Assembly (NCBI RefSeq): GCF_050947875.1
Contig: NC_134570.1
Span: 207,853,750 to 207,917,749 of the forward strand
DNA from: Dermacentor variabilis
Taxonomy: Eukaryota; Arthropoda; Arachnida; Ixodida; Ixodidae
Length of the DNA stretch: 64,000 nucleotides
Direction of reading: 5' to 3'
The translations under genes were made by a program, and so were the position numbers. The notes beneath the pieces are model-generated. The model worked only from the letters and a program-made list of their open reading frames with translations. It searched no databases and was not told the origin of the DNA. Below, piece after piece: positions 10,190 through 22,052 of the stretch; position 1 is the first letter of the stretch, and each line of letters starts with the position of its first letter.

Positions 10190-12932
10190 TTGTATTCACT
10201 AATATTCGCAGTATATATTTTAAAAGGGACGAATTGTGTTCTCTGGTTGATGACACTGATGCTGACATAATAGCGATAACCGAAACTAGGTTGACTAACA
10301 AAATAACAAATGAAATTGCTTCATTGCCGTAAAAGATACGTTGTGTATCGGGATGACCGTACTGACAGAATAGGGGTCGGTGTATTACTTGCTGTTAGTA
10401 AACACGTTGAGTGCTTTAATGTACCGATAATCACTGAAATTGAATCTATCTGGTGTTGTTTAACCATTAATTTCGAAAAAATTATCTTAGGCGTCTGCTA
10501 CCGGCCACCCTCGAATAGTTCGTTTTGTGATCACCTGCATGACTGTCTAAATGAATTAACAGGAAGGTTCCCCGGAGCAAAGATAATTCTTATGGGTGAC
10601 TTTAACTTTCCTAACATAAATTGGTCGAGCACATATCCCTTCTCTAACCCATCATCCAGTGAGGCTAATCAGTTTATCGCTATTTGTTCTGACTTTACCT
10701 TAGTATAAACGGTCGTTATCCCAACACGTGTAACAGGCACTTCGTCATCATTACTTAATCTCGTGCTGACATCATCAGCTGATATTATATCCCAGATAAC
10801 GCACTTACCTGGCCTTAGCGACCACGATACATTACATTTTACAGTCCCGATATCACTACCACTGAAACGTAAACGATTTAAGGAAATAAAAGATTATAAA
10901 AAGGCTAACTTCTCGGCAATAAACAACGAACTTGCTTCCTTTCTTGACACGTTTCTACTTTGCCATCTTGAGCGTTCTGTCCATACAAATTGGCGCCTCT
11001 TTAAAGAGAAAGTATCTGATCTAATAAATAGTTCTATTCCAGTCCGACGTATATATTCTAATAGTAACGCACCGTAGTATAACAGACACCTCAGCAGACT
11101 AAGTAACAAAAAGAAACGCCGGTCACTAAATCCGGAACACTGGTTCTTATACAAATCTGCTGCCGCCCCGTACTTGTGAAATTTACGGTCTGCTAAATTT
11201 TCCTACTACAACGTTACCCTTCCCAAGCTACTGAAAACTAACAGTAAGATATTCTGGAGCTCTATGAAAGGAGATAGCACTAGAAAGGTTTCTCTAACCT
11301 CACTAACTGGGAAAGCAATCGCCGACCACGCATGCGCTGACGTGCTAAATGACACGTTCGTACAGGCCTTTTCGCCGTTTTCGCATGTTACTCCTCCTAC
11401 CGAAATACAGCCAAAAGGATACCCCCACATGGATCCCATAGCATTTAATAGTAACGGTATTAAATCGGTTATAAATAAATTAGAATTGAAATATTCATGT
11501 GGTGTTGATGGAATTAACATTAAATTTTTACACAGTTAGTGAGTATTGCTCGATAATTTTATAGTTACTTTTTTCTCAGTCGCCTCACAACGGCACATTG
11601 CCTTTAGATTGAAAACGGCTAAGATCGCTCCAATTCATAAATCTGGTGATACGCATAACCCTTCTAATTATAGGCCCATTAGTTTGACTTCAGTGCCCTG
11701 TAAGAAAATGGAGCACATAATTTATTCTCAGGTAATCAGTCACCTTGAATCTAACAACTTCTTTACATCTAGCCAACATTGTTTTCGTAAAACATTCTCC
11801 TCTGATACCCAGCTTCTTTACTAACGACTTGCATTCCAACTTGGACGCAGGATTTCTTGCGGACTGTATATTTCCTGATTTCGCGGAAGCTTTTGACAAA
11901 GTACACCACACATTACTGCTATCTAAACTCAGCGCACTAAACATTGATACTAATGTATTTAATTGGATAAAAGCAGTTCTAACACATCGCATGCAATTTG
12001 TAGGCGGTAATGAAGTTAATTCCACTCTAACCTAGTCAAATCAGGTGTTGCACAAGGGTCTGTGCTTGTGCCGCTGTTGTTTTTGATCTACGTGAGCGAT
12101 CTACCTGATAACATTTCGTCTAAAATTTGTCTTTTTGCAGATGACTGCGTAATATATCGTAAAATTACTAACGATACTAGTATTTCATCTCTTCAGGACG
12201 ATTTAAATACACTGCTTAACTGGACTAAAAAGTGGCACATGCAACTTAAAGTCAAGAAATGTAAATCAATGCGAATATCCCGTACTAATGAAGCTTGTCC
12301 TGCCTATTTACTTGATAACATTCCTTTAGAGAGCGTAAGAAATTACGTATATCTGGGCGTCCATATGACCTATAACTTATCCTGGAAGTACCATATCGAG
12401 TTTATAACGAGCAAAGCTAATCGCACTCTTGGATATCTTCGTAGAAACTTCTCGCTCGCGCCATTATCACTCAAACATTTGTTATACACGACATATGTCC
12501 GTCCACAGTTGGAATATGCATCATCAGTATGGGACCCATATCATGCGATCTCAATTAACTGCCCTGAAAGTGTCCAGAATCGCTCCGCTCGGTTTTTACT
12601 CGCTAATTACATCGTACGGCAAGCGTAAGGCAAATTAAGGCGGCACTTAATCTACCTTCGCTGTTAACCCGCAGTAAACAATCACGCCTATGCTTATTTC
12701 ATAAGATTTACTACAGGAACGCAGCGCTTCGGTCGGCAAGGATTAATCCAGTACCATTCATCTCCTCACATAGAGATCATACGCATAAGGTACATGTGCC
12801 TCGCTCTAGCACACTAACACGTTCGCAATCATTTTTCCCTAAAACAAGCAATGAATAGAACGGTCTGCAAGCATCTATTGTTAGTATAACTAATCCTGTT
12901 CAATTTAGAAATGCTTTAGTTAGCTACATGTA
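10190..12932 (+). pseudogene. CR1/L2-type LINE ORF2: endonuclease and reverse transcriptase
   Basis: One frame carries most of the protein: 10310, 10763, 11264, 11546 and 12062 are all in phase. The endonuclease shows FTNIRSIYFKRDELCSLV, AITETR (metal-binding Glu), GVCYRPPSNSSFCDHL, MGDFNFPNINW and LSDHDTLHF. RT shows NYRPISLTSVPCKKMEHIIY, FAEAFDKVHHTLLLSKL, GSVLVPLLFLIYVSDLP, the intact catalytic FADDCVIYR and VYLGVHMTYNLSWKYH. The C-terminal tail is readable to about 12932. Stops lie near 10706, 11075, 11177, 11537 and 11822, and the segment 11745-12035 is shifted. Fourteen or so lesions would be a rough guess; the protein is not expressible. Confidence 0.82.
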
Positions 12933-13212
12933 AATCATGAAACTTGCGTTCAATATATCACGTGACTTGTTATTGTATAAGTACTATTTTTGCAAATTAA
13001 CTATGTATGTATTTACCTATCATTCCAAACTTGTATATTGAAGTGTATGATGAGATATCTATAATGAACTATGACTATTATTTTTTGTGTAAATTGGTGA
13101 GCTAGTAAAATTTTCTATTTTTACTTATACTGTGCCTTTCCTGTATATCATTTTTTTACCTCCTTTATGTAGCCTCTCCCCTCTATAATGTATATTTACT
13201 CTGAGGGTACTG

Positions 13213-13233
13213 TAAATAAATAAATAAATAAAT
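13213..13233 (+). repeat. (TAAA)n LINE tail
   Basis: Five tandem TAAA units close the CR1/L2-type LINE and give its 3' end and orientation. Confidence 0.9.
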
Positions 13234-13351
13234 GCAGATCATGTGTTGTTGATCCGCCCTTTCGTGAAAGAATCTAACTATCCGTGTAAAGGTCCGGGTA
13301 GTAGCGCTGATAGGCCACCGGGTTCAGATATGTATCAGTTTGTAAAAGGCG

Positions 13352-16027
13352 CTATGCCGTCGCTTGCCGTCTACTCAGCGAGGAGTGTGCCGGGAGGAAA
13401 TGGGCCCTTCCCAATTTATAGTGTTTGGTGATCTCGTTAAAGCTGATCATCCGGTCTCTCTCCGTTCCCAGTATTAGTTGCGTGTCACGTGCCCGGCCTG
13501 TCAGTACTCGAGCCAGGTTGTGCGCTATTTCGTTCCCGGGGAGGGAGGAGTGTGCGGGTGCCCATATAATGCGAATGTCGCGATCTTCACGAAAGTTGTT
13601 TAAAATTCTCAGCGCTTCCTGCGAGATTCTTCCTTTTGCATAGTTCTTGATGGCTGTCTCGTAGTCGCTTAACAAGATGTTAGCTTCCGTGGAGGCTATT
13701 GCCAGTGGTAAGGCAGCCTCCTTTCCCACCTCCGCCTTCCCTGTTTTTACCGTCCCACTAACTGTACAGGCACCTTCCAGACTCGTAGCAACTACCGACC
13801 TACTCTGTCCATTTGCGTACTCCGCCGCGTCCACATAGACCACGTCCCTGGCATACGGAATCTTTTGCAGAGAGCTCTCGCTCTTGCGTTTCTTCGATCT
13901 TGGCGAAACTCCGGGTGTATGTTTCTGGGCATTTGGAGTAATGATAGATGCTCCCTTATTTTCCTTCGGAAGGCTTTCCGCACTCCGTGCTGTGCTTCAT
14001 AGGTTATTCCGATGTCATCTAAGATGTGTCTCCCCGTCAAACTCTGCGTAAACCTTTCATACTGCGCTACTCTTTGGGCCTCAATAAGTTCGTCTAGTGT
14101 GTTGTGCACGTCGAGCACCAAGAATTTCTCGTTTGTCGTATTTGTCGGAAGTCCTAAGGCTAGCTTATACGCCCTTCTAATAATGCCTTCTATCTTGGCT
14201 TTCTCCGCAGCGTAGAGATTGAGGTAAGGGGCCCCATATACAATATGACTGATTACGACTGTTTCTATTAATCGGACGAGATTGTTCTCCTTGATGCCAT
14301 AGTGCTTGTTGGATATCCGCTTTATTAGTCTGATTGTTTGTTGAACACTATTTTCAAGTAGTCTAATGGTTTCTTCGTTATGGCTGTTTTCGGATATGCG
14401 GAGTCACAGTATTCTCAGGCTCTCCACTATCGGTATCGTGGTGCGTTCTGCTGTGACCACAATGTCCGGCCTTTCCCTAATGCTTTTTCGACCCCGGCAT
14501 GTGGGTCTATGGAGCAGAAGTTCTGATTTTTGCGAGGATCATCTCAGTCCCTTGTCTCTCATGTAGTCTTCAATCGCGTTTACTGCTGTTTGAAAGATCT
14601 CTTCCACATGCCCATCGCTTCCACTCGCCACCCAAAGGGTGATGTTGCCCACGTATAGGCCGTGTCCGAGTCCTTCTATCTTTTCGAGTCTCGTAAGGAG
14701 ACCTATCACTGCCACGTTGAATAGAAAGGGAGATAGGACTGAACTCTGCGAGGTACCCCTGTTTCCTAGTTTGAGCGCCTCCAATTTGGATTAGCCAATT
14801 GAAATCTTTGTGGTACGATCTGTCAAGAAGTCTTTGATGTACGCGTATGTTTTACTTCCTACATCCAACTTTTGGAGATATTGTAGTATTGCCTTGTGCG
14901 TGACGGTGTCAAAGGCCCTAGTTAGATTGATACCTAGTTTTCCTTGGTGTCTAGAGTTTTCTCATCCGCATCTATGATCTGATGTTTAAGTTTGAGCATA
15001 ATATCCTGCGTCGATAGCTTGCGTCGAAATCCAACCATGGTATGTGGGTAAAGTCCTCCATCACCCATGTATCTCGTGCGGCGTGTGAGAACCACATGCT
15101 CCATGAGTTTACCGACGCAGGATGTTAGCGATATGAGCCTTAAGTTCGTCAATTGTGGTTTCTTTCCAGGCTTCGGTATATATATGATTTGGGCCGATTT
15201 CCATTCACTTGTAATGCCGCTTTGCTCCCAGCAGTTATTCATGTAGTCCGTGAGAGCGCGGATGGATACATCGTCGAGGTTCCTGAAGGTTTTCTTGCTT
15301 ATCCCATCAGGTCCTGGTGCAGATTTTGGGTTGAGCCTGGTAACTTCATATCTGACTTCTATTTCCATAACAGGAGTATCAACATCAGTATTCTCGTTAC
15401 GTAGGTAATCCGGGAGTCATTCTCTACCCGCATCTCCAACGTACATCTTGTGGAGCTCTCGAGAGAGCTCTTCTTCTGTACCGCCGTAGCTGTGAATAAC
15501 TTTCTGTAGATTGTCTTTATATGGTTTTTGTATTCCCCGGGTCCAAGAGGCATCGGACAATGTTCCAGGTCTTGGACGTTCCTATCTGCCTTTCCATCAA
15601 TTCGCACGTGGCTTCTCACTTTTGTTAGGTTAAACTATTTGCATATATCTCGATTTTCGTGTTTAATTCCACAATTCTGTTCCTTAATTTCCGAATATGT
15701 TTCTGCTTTTTCCATCTTTTCAGCATACTACCTCTTCCGCAAAGTGATCAACACTTTGCGGAAGAGTGGGCCGAAATTGGGCTTGTGTCGGGGTGGACTG
15801 TATATGTTAAGAATAAATAGGCTTCGCTTTTCTTTACGGGAGGGGATTATTTCAATCAGGACGTCGTCTATGCCACGCGTACCGGTGTCGTGCTCGACAG
15901 CCGAGAGGTTTCTGTGTGTTAGCGTCGTGACGCTTGCCTTGTCGCCGGAAGCACTGTAAGATTTACACCCCGATAATTTTGCCATCCCCCCGGTCTTCTG
16001 CAGGGCGATGACATCTTGCGTCTCCTT
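13352..16027 (-). mobile_element. I-type LINE ORF2 region, minus strand
   Basis: Reading leftwards from 16027: endonuclease middle, then an internal deletion with a palindrome at 15.73 kb, RT, and RNase H ending near 13352. No ORF1, no 3' UTR and no tail are present. Its RNase H and C-terminal words (EITKHYKLGRAHF) closely resemble those of the LINE at 50.3-52.6 kb (DITKHYYLGRRQF), so the two belong to one family. The right end is cut by a SINE. Confidence 0.78.
13352..16027 (-). pseudogene. LINE ORF2 (EN-RT-RNase H), heavily broken
   Basis: Endonuclease words: DVIALQKTGG (catalytic E changed to K), SVTTLTHRNLSAVEHDTGTR and LFILNIYSPP. RT: LNPKSAPGPDGISKKTFRNL, WKSAQIIYIPKPGKKP, NLRLISLTSCVGKLMEH, then GNRGTSQSSVLSPFLFNVAV and YVGNITLWV, where YADD has become YVGN, so polymerase is dead. 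The tether and RNase H occupy 13352-14121, with IRIIWAPAHSSLPGNEIAHN retaining the His and Asp of the last RNase H motif. At least four frame breaks occur. The endonuclease C-terminus is deleted at about 15731. Confidence 0.8.
15732..15766. repeat. perfect 15-bp inverted repeat, 5-nt spacer
   Basis: The arms CTCTTCCGCAAAGTG and CACTTTGCGGAAGAG flank ATCAA. The right arm is genuine endonuclease code (PLFRKV on the minus strand). The left arm is its inverted copy and coincides with loss of the endonuclease-RT linker, so it looks like a repair or template-switch scar. Confidence 0.85.
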
Positions 16028-16030
16028 ACT

Positions 16031-16225
16031 TGTTACGAACCACACTCGGATTATGAAACACGCCGTAGTGGTGGACTCATGATTAATTTTGACACCGTGA
16101 TGTCCTTTAACCTGCCACAACATCTAAGTGCACGTGCGTTTTCTATTTCGCCCCCGTCAAAATGTGGCTGCTGTGGTTGGGATCGGATCCACGACCTCTA
16201 GCAATGCCATAGCCGCAAAGTTGAC
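16031..16225 (-). mobile_element. tRNA-derived SINE (tick type)
   Basis: Read on the minus strand, a degenerate tRNA-like head (about 16225-16150) has an A-box-like 'gcggctatggc' and a B-box-like 'ggatccgatccc'. It is followed by the body (aaatgtg, hinge near 'cacgtgcacttag', 'ccactacggcgtgtttcataa'). I recognise this composite as a very abundant tick short repeat, possibly the Ruka type, though I cannot verify the name. The 3' end near 16031 is truncated against the LINE. Confidence 0.7.
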
Positions 16226-17034
16226 ACGGCGGGCACAGAAGTGCTGATCTGACCATCGACCACTTCCGCAGTGTCTCCTGGACCCTGCGGTACGCTTTAA
16301 TTAATACGGCTCGGCTTCTGCGCGTCCTGCATAAGTTACCCGCTTGACATATTAGCATGGCGTTTATTTTTCAGAAATAGCAAAAACGCACTGTATGTTA
16401 CCTTGAACTTAAGCTTATCATGTGTCCCCGCAACCGCTGTCGTATAGTAGGGGAGTTTCCTTGCCTTCTCATGTCACCTCCCCCTTCTCTTGTATGAAAA
16501 CTGTCTCTTGTCCTCCCTCTCCTCCTCCACCTCTTCTCTCTACATTTCTGTCTGCGTCCCCTCTGGACTCCCACGTCAGTAGAAAGGGTAGCAGTGCAGT
16601 TTCTGCAATGCTTCTGAGAGGAGCCACGGATGATTACAGCTGTCAAGCGGCTAATGTGGCGACGGCCAGGGAGCTCCAGAGGGTATTGCGCACATTGCAC
16701 GCGATGGGCTGAAAACGAGTTTCTGCTGCCGCCTTTAATACTCGTGCCTGTCAACTATATACACGCTCTTAACCCCCCCCCCCCCCCTGCGCTGTGTGCG
16801 TGACAGCAGCAGCAGCAGTGGGAAAGTCAAAGGAAGAGGCAAAGAAAGCATCGCTTCAAAACATAGAGGGGTGAATTGAAGGGCAGGACAATAAAACAAT
16901 TAACAAACGCAAGACAACATTAAAAAGTCATCATTGCCCACCACACCGCCTGATTTTCGAAGCACCGGCCTCTCATTCGCTTCGAAGGCCCCGGCACCCA
17001 AGGGCTGAGGTACCAGGGAGGATTCGGGTTGGGC
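16226..17034. other. unassigned DNA, no gene supported
   Basis: Contains a pyrimidine-rich stretch at 16455-16560, a poly-C tract at about 16771-16787 and a short CAG run near 16806. The open frames at 16398-16754 have no recognisable domain and are compositionally biased. Confidence 0.45.
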
Positions 17035-17580
17035 TCAAACCTGAGCGAAGGTCACTCCAGAGAGATCAGTTTTGTCAGCAGCGGAGATCGAGCCCGGCAG
17101 GCCCTCTGAGTCGCGAATGCTCTCGACACGGTCTTTCTTCGCACGCATGAGCGCAATCTCCCTCTCAAGCTTGAGGACGCGCCGGCAAGACTTTGCCCAA
17201 TCGCCCTCGTCGGTGTCGCGTTGACAAGCTTCTCCGCGCCTTCACTGCTCCTCCTGTTTGTTTGAGGCGCTCGTCCTTATCGCGCTCTCGCAGCTCCCAC
17301 GCCTTCCTGCGCTCGCGATGATCCGCCTTTTCTTCGGAGAGTATCTCGCACAAAATTTCCCGGAGCGCTGGGCCCACAAGGCCCATCTGCCTTTCGACAG
17401 CCGTGATGCGCTCCAATTCATCTATAAGCCCATCGACCCTATCATGGCGTTCTACCGCCTCCGCGGTACGCGTCTGCTCCGGGCGCTAAGCCTCGTGGTC
17501 AGCAAGTCCTGTCGTGCGGACGCCAGTTGTCAAAGATTGGGGCATGATTCTTTGCACTTTCTGAACCAGAGGGGATAAGG
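17035..17580 (-). pseudogene. unidentified coiled-coil protein fragment
   Basis: I do not recognise the family. The minus strand encodes a highly charged helical region: ERITAVERQMGLVGPALREI, then RERRKAWELRERDKDERLKQ. After one frame change near 17235 comes RVLKLEREIALMRAKKDRVE, ending ADKTDLSGVTFAQV and TGA at 17035-17037. The two halves join naturally across the shift, which suggests a real protein tail. This kind of coiled tail occurs in accessory proteins of DNA transposons and in host trihelix-type factors, but neither is demonstrated. Upstream sequence (to about 17800) is open in pieces without domains. Confidence 0.35.
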
Positions 17581-18489
17581 CGACAACAATCCAACCCCGC
17601 GTGCAATTTGGATGGTTTGACTGCTGTCCGGCGATGAGGTCCATGCCTGATCGACCGTGGACCAGAGGCATCAGGTGGGAGGTGGCGTAAAAACCAACAC
17701 TCAGTTGAATAAAATAACATAATGCCAGTGACATGAAACAAGAAAGAAGGAATAACGAAACTAAAAGCAGAGGGTGCCAAGATTCGCGGTAGGCATGCGG
17801 GTCAAACAAAACACCAACTCTGACGCGACGCGCGACACAAAGCCCACCACGTTGGAATTTATAACACTCGTGAAATCAAAAAGAAATACGCAACACAATG
17901 AAAAATACACGCGACAATAAACGCGACAAAAACCACACTAATAGAACATACAAAAATGAACACGCGATAAAAAAAAAGAAGGTCCGGTGGGAAGTTCTGA
18001 TAGCAGGTTCGAACACGAGACTTATCTATGGCGTGCTGGCTGAAATCCCCATGTAAAAAAAATGTCGGGCTGCTGGTACCTCCCTATCTAAGATTTTGAC
18101 GGACTTGAACCATCTGTCAATTTATCAGCGAAGACTTTTGCCTGGGGGTTTCAGCGTGCCGACCACACCTTCAGCTGTCTCTCAGGTAAACGACCAAATC
18201 GCTTCGTTTTCTAAACTACTGTGCTCGCTCGCAGAGGCCATCACGTCCCTCGTTGCGCTCTGGACCAATCGGTCCGGTGAGTTCAGGAACAATGGGGAGC
18301 TCTCCTCCCGATCGCTGCGCAAGCGGCGCTGCGGATGTGGCGGCAATAGTGGCCATATGGAGATAGACGCGAACGTGCATGATCTGACATTAGCGCATTT
18401 TTCGAAACAGTCGTATTCCTACGTAAGGACCGTCTGTCGTGGCGTCGTATACGTTGCACTGTTTCAGCGGCCTCTTTGTCGGTTAAATT
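17581..18489. other. unassigned DNA, possible LINE ORF1 remainder
   Basis: A-rich segment at 17830-17990, then sequence continuous with the ORF1 fragment to its right. Minus-strand words such as KEAAETVQRIRRHDRRSLRR (about 18400-18480) could be the basic ORF1 C-terminus, but this is weak. Confidence 0.35.
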
Positions 18490-18850
18490 GTTCCTAACTA
18501 TCCGTTTGAGCGTATAGATTTCTATCCTAATCTTCCGGCAGTCTTTGGAAGAAGCACTGTTAGCGCCTTGACAACCTTAGCACTTCAAACCAGTCGCACT
18601 ACCAACCTTCACACGGCAGGGAAGGCATTCGCCCTTGAATGTTAATTTCACACAGCGTTTGTTACCAAGACGGCCGGGCCGCACAATAGCATTGGTCTCA
18701 CTCGCTCATTTTATGAGCACTGGAAGGTCTGCAACGAGAATCTCATTGTCAATGACATAAATGATTCCTTCAATGATGATGCCCTTCGCTGGAATGATTG
18801 ATAGAACCGTTAGGTTGCCCAGCTGCGTAATACCAACACCTCTTTAAAAC
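18490..18850 (-). mobile_element. LINE ORF1 fragment (RRM-like region)
   Basis: The minus strand reads AKGIIIEGIIYVIDNEILVA, then ADLPVLIK, a TGA, ASETNAIVRPGRLGNKRCVK and LTFKGECLPCRVKVG. This follows the RRM-like core of I/Jockey ORF1 just before the CCHC knuckles: 'nucleotide-preferring loop, self-similar strand, KVG'. It lies on the wrong side of the RNase H fragment at 19.1-20.3 kb to belong to the same copy, so it represents another insertion. Confidence 0.55.
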
Positions 18851-19091
18851 TTCAGGCCTGTGCGCTGCCAGATCTCATGTGAGCAACGTCACATCCGGTA
18901 GGCGATCGCCTCCGGTAGGCGCGCGTGAGAGAGTGAACCAAGCGAACCCCGTATTCGGCGTAGCAGTGCCCGCGCTGCACCAGCAGCAACCAGCCGGACG
19001 TTGCTTGTATCGTTCTGGCGTGGCAGCAGTACACACACTCGGCATTACAAATTTTCTAGTGCACTCGTAAGTTTCCATTTATGCGTGTAAA

Positions 19092-20262
19092 TTAGGAAGA
19101 AATTGTTTTTGGTGACCCTGTGGTCCGTATACTTTTGCTCAAGGGTGTACACAATGGACTGTCCACACGTCCTTGACAACACAAGCGTTCGCGCGCCATT
19201 ACAGTGTCAACTCTCAATTTCACTAAAAGTCGTCGAGCACGACGAGGCAGGTCCCGACCACGAACACGGGGAGGGAACGAGCCGTTTGCAACACCGTGGT
19301 CTGGGTGCTCCTTTAGGAGGTACCGGCGGATTAACACACGGGCGTTGTCAATCATACAATAAATTGCTGGGCAATCACTCCTGTTGTGAGCACAAGTTGA
19401 AGCGAGGCGATCAGCCTCATTTGCCACAATACCCACGTGCGAAGGTGACTACTTGGCAATGAGCAACACCCCAGGAGAAGTAATTTTGTCGGCGGACTAT
19501 ATTATACTGCGTAGAATTGGGCTATTGGCACCCTTTCTCAACAGCCTGCTAAGGACAGCACGGGAGTCTGTAAGGATGCCGACGTTCGATTTGCTTATTT
19601 CTTCCTGTACGTACTTCAGAGCAACATCAATCACTGGCAGCTCCGGAATTGTTGATGAGGATGGATGAGGTATTCGAAATACCCGTCTTATGTCAGTCGA
19701 AGGGCAGAGGAAAGCTGCCGCAGGGCCTTGGGCGTCGCTGCATACCGATGCGTCCGTAAATAATTTAAGATGGTCTCCATATTTTCAAATGAGTGCAGCT
19801 GGGCCAACTGGACTAATGCCCAAACAGGCTGGTCAGACTTTTTGTGTATCTGGGGAATCGAAATATGAATAGGCGAGGGGCATTTGTTGTTCTTTTCCTT
19901 CGGAGTTGTCAGTGGGGTAGTATCTTTTGAACTGCCAGCAATGGCAACGAACAGTCCCGCCATTTTCCTCATGTGGGAGAATGGTCGCGGAATCGGCCGG
20001 TTAATAAGTGCTTGTTCATCTGATGCTCGGTGCAGACACCCTACGTGATGTAACACTCTCTGGTCTGCTTGTAGCCTCAGGTGCAGCTGGTGTACTTAAG
20101 TGAGTAGCGGAACAGACTGCGCCTCATGAGGAAAGCCACGAATGACTCGGAAGGCAACACGATGGTCGCGTTCCAATTGAAGCATCAAACTGGGCGGCAC
20201 GCTCCGCACTGGCAAGGCATACATCACGGCAGAAAGTACAGATGATTGGCATGATTACAGCA
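19092..20262 (-). mobile_element. LINE ORF2 fragment: RT tether and RNase H
   Basis: Read right to left: the post-RT tether (ALPVRSVPPSLMLQLERDHR, FRVIRGFPHEAQSVPLL, LQADQRVLHHV), then RNase H opening LFTDASVCSDAQGPAAAFLC. The central strand VGILTDSRAVLSRLLRKGAN follows. After a TAG near 19490 comes HVGIVANEADRLAS with the last catalytic Asp. The C-terminal tail follows to 19092 (DLPRRARRLLVKLRVDTVMA). Frames change near 19760 and 19490. It is part of an I-type ORF2; the RT core is replaced at 20.26 kb by the CR1-type LINE. Confidence 0.68.
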
Positions 20263-20281
20263 TTGGTACAGCATTGACTTG

Positions 20282-21272
20282 ATGGATATCAAGCTATTTG
20301 TCCAGCCATCAGCAATTTGTGCAATGCAATGAGCACGTTTCTGACACATTAAATGTCACATCCGGTGTGCCCCAGGGATCCGTATTGGCACCGATATTAT
20401 TTTGGTTGTTTATAAATGACTTGGCAGTAAGCATTAACGCAAAAATTAGGCTATTTGCAGACGACTGCGTACTGTATAGAGAGGTCAAAGGCCACAGTGA
20501 CCAAATTGAGCTGAACATTGCCCTGAATGACGTAGTAAGTTGGTGCTCTAACTGGCAAATGATGATTAATTCAGACAAAACAGCTGCAATGTCAATAACA
20601 AAAAAGAAAACAAGCCTAGCATTTCCTTATGGTTTCAACAACGTCACGCTCCGAAATGTACGCCAGTACAAATATATGGGTGTGATAATAACTTCTGATC
20701 CCCGTTGGGCAGTTCACACGGAAGCTATAACCGCGAAAGTAACGAAAAAATTGTTTTTCCTTAAGCGGACGCTGCGGTACGCTGACCGTGACACTAAGCT
20801 TTTAGCGTACACCACACTTGTCCGACCGATTCTAGAATACGCCAATATAATCTGATTCCCCTTCACAAGTAGCGGTATCAGCATGCTTGAATATGTGCAG
20901 CGCAAAGCGATTCGATTTATTTTTAACCGCTATCGACGCCTTGATTTCCCGACAGTATTGCTTTGCCGTGCAGGTTTGCCCTCACTCCAAAGTAGAGCTC
21001 AAGTTCACCGCGAGAAGTTCTTATATATGCTAATGCACAACTATTTTAAGTTAGACCACACAAGATACGTCGAAACTAAACAAACAAGGCAACTACGTCA
21101 TACACATAATCTCACACTCCAAGAATATGCATGCAACAACAATACGTTCTATTATTCTTTTTTCCCTAGATGCAATCGGGAATGGAATACCCTTGACCGA
21201 CTTGTAGTCGAACACCAAAGAATTGATGATTTTCTTGAGACGTTGCATAACTCACTTAATACATACTCATAA
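20282..21272 (+). pseudogene. CR1/L2-type LINE ORF2, RT C-terminal half
   Basis: RT motifs in order: SGVPQGSVLAPILFWLFIND, catalytic IRLFADDCVLYREV (both Asp present), WCSNWQMMINSDKTAAMSIT, YKYMGVIITSDPRWAVH, then the tail LLAYTTLVRPILEYANII. A TGA at about 20852-20854 falls where the family has Trp (I-W-F-P). The same frame resumes with EYVQRKAIRFIFNRYRR and reaches a natural stop at 21270-21272. A single nonsense codon and no frameshift make this a fairly young but 5'-truncated copy. Confidence 0.82.
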
Positions 21273-21525
21273 ACCTGATGTCATATATTTATATTTTCTA
21301 TATGATTATTTATTTTTTTCTATTGGCATGCTTGTGAATACTCGTATTCATACTTATTGTTGTACGTTATTTTTCCTTCTTATTTGTGCTTGTTTAGCAT
21401 ATCTACCTTGACAATTACTATTACTACTGTTTCTTCCTGCCACCCACTGCTGTAATAACCTTGTCACAGGTTTGACAATATCTTGAAATAAATAAATAAA
21501 TAAATAAGTAAATAAATAAATAAAT
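20282..21525 (+). mobile_element. CR1/L2-type LINE, 5'-truncated 3' end
   Basis: Begins inside RT (WISSYLSSHQQFV) and continues to the ORF2 stop at 21272, a 3' UTR of about 210 bp, AATAAA-like words and a mixed (TAAA)n tail at 21486-21525. It is the same broad type as the element at 9.7-13.2 kb. It sits directly against the minus-strand RNase H fragment, into which it probably inserted. Confidence 0.82.
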
Positions 21526-21639
21526 GCGTAGAAGTAGTTCAAAATCACGCAGCTCGTTTTATTTATTCAGATTATTCCTACCCCACTAGCGCCTCTTAGC
21601 TAAAATAAAAGCAGAAATTTGTTCCCCGTAGGCGCGTCT

Positions 21640-22018
21640 GCGTCAGCAGGCGTTTGGTGTGTTGCGACACCACGTACCCGAGCCCACGAGGGTTGGGCCC
21701 TCCCGCGTGTAGCTGTGCGCGGCTTAGCCTTGTCCAGGGAAAGGAGGATCCTGGAGGTTAAGCCGATGCCTGGTGTTTAGACCGTTAAGGCCCCACGGCA
21801 GAGGCAACACACCTCTTTGGCCTCTGCTTCACGTAGACAGCACCTCCAGGCTGACCCACCTGGGGGAAATCGGCAGTCGCCTTTTCCTGTCCTCCTCTCC
21901 AATCTTCCTCTTTGTCGTATTTTTCATCTTTCCTGTCTTCTTTTCACTTCTCCTCACTTCCTAGTTTCCCGGTGGCAATGGTTAACCTTGTGTGGCTAGC
22001 CAGCCTTGGTTATGCTAT
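21640..22018 (+). repeat. probable LINE 5' UTR-like repeat
   Basis: GC-rich segment followed by a pyrimidine-rich stretch (21880-21965). From memory it resembles a common tick interspersed sequence of the kind that precedes a LINE ORF1. No ORF is convincing. It directly borders the (GA)n end of the next LINE and may be its target. Identity uncertain. Confidence 0.35.
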
Positions 22019-22022
22019 ATTT

Positions 22023-22052
22023 GAGAGAGAGAGAGAGAGAGGGCTCTTTATT
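22023..22052 (-). repeat. (TC)n tail and AATAAA of I-clade LINE
   Basis: On the minus strand AATAAAG is followed six bases later by a run of TC. This is the same ending as the plus-strand LINE at 3281-3313, and it fixes the 3' terminus and orientation. Confidence 0.85.

Larger units (their letters stand above)
9745..13233 (+). mobile_element. CR1/L2-type LINE, full span but decayed
   Basis: Contains an ORF1 C-terminal domain, then an ORF2 with endonuclease and RT and no RNase H, a 3' UTR of about 280 bp and a (TAAA)n tail at 13213-13233. The organisation and motifs (MGDFNFPNINW, GVCYRPP, FADDCVIYR) match the CR1/L2 part of the Jockey group. The 5' end is truncated, since ORF1 begins in its nucleic-acid-binding half. 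Another member of the same broad type ends at 21.5 kb. Confidence 0.8.

Noticed and set aside
16150..16225. functional tRNA gene
   Set aside because: The tRNA-like sequence is degenerate, cannot form a full cloverleaf by eye and continues into a SINE body.
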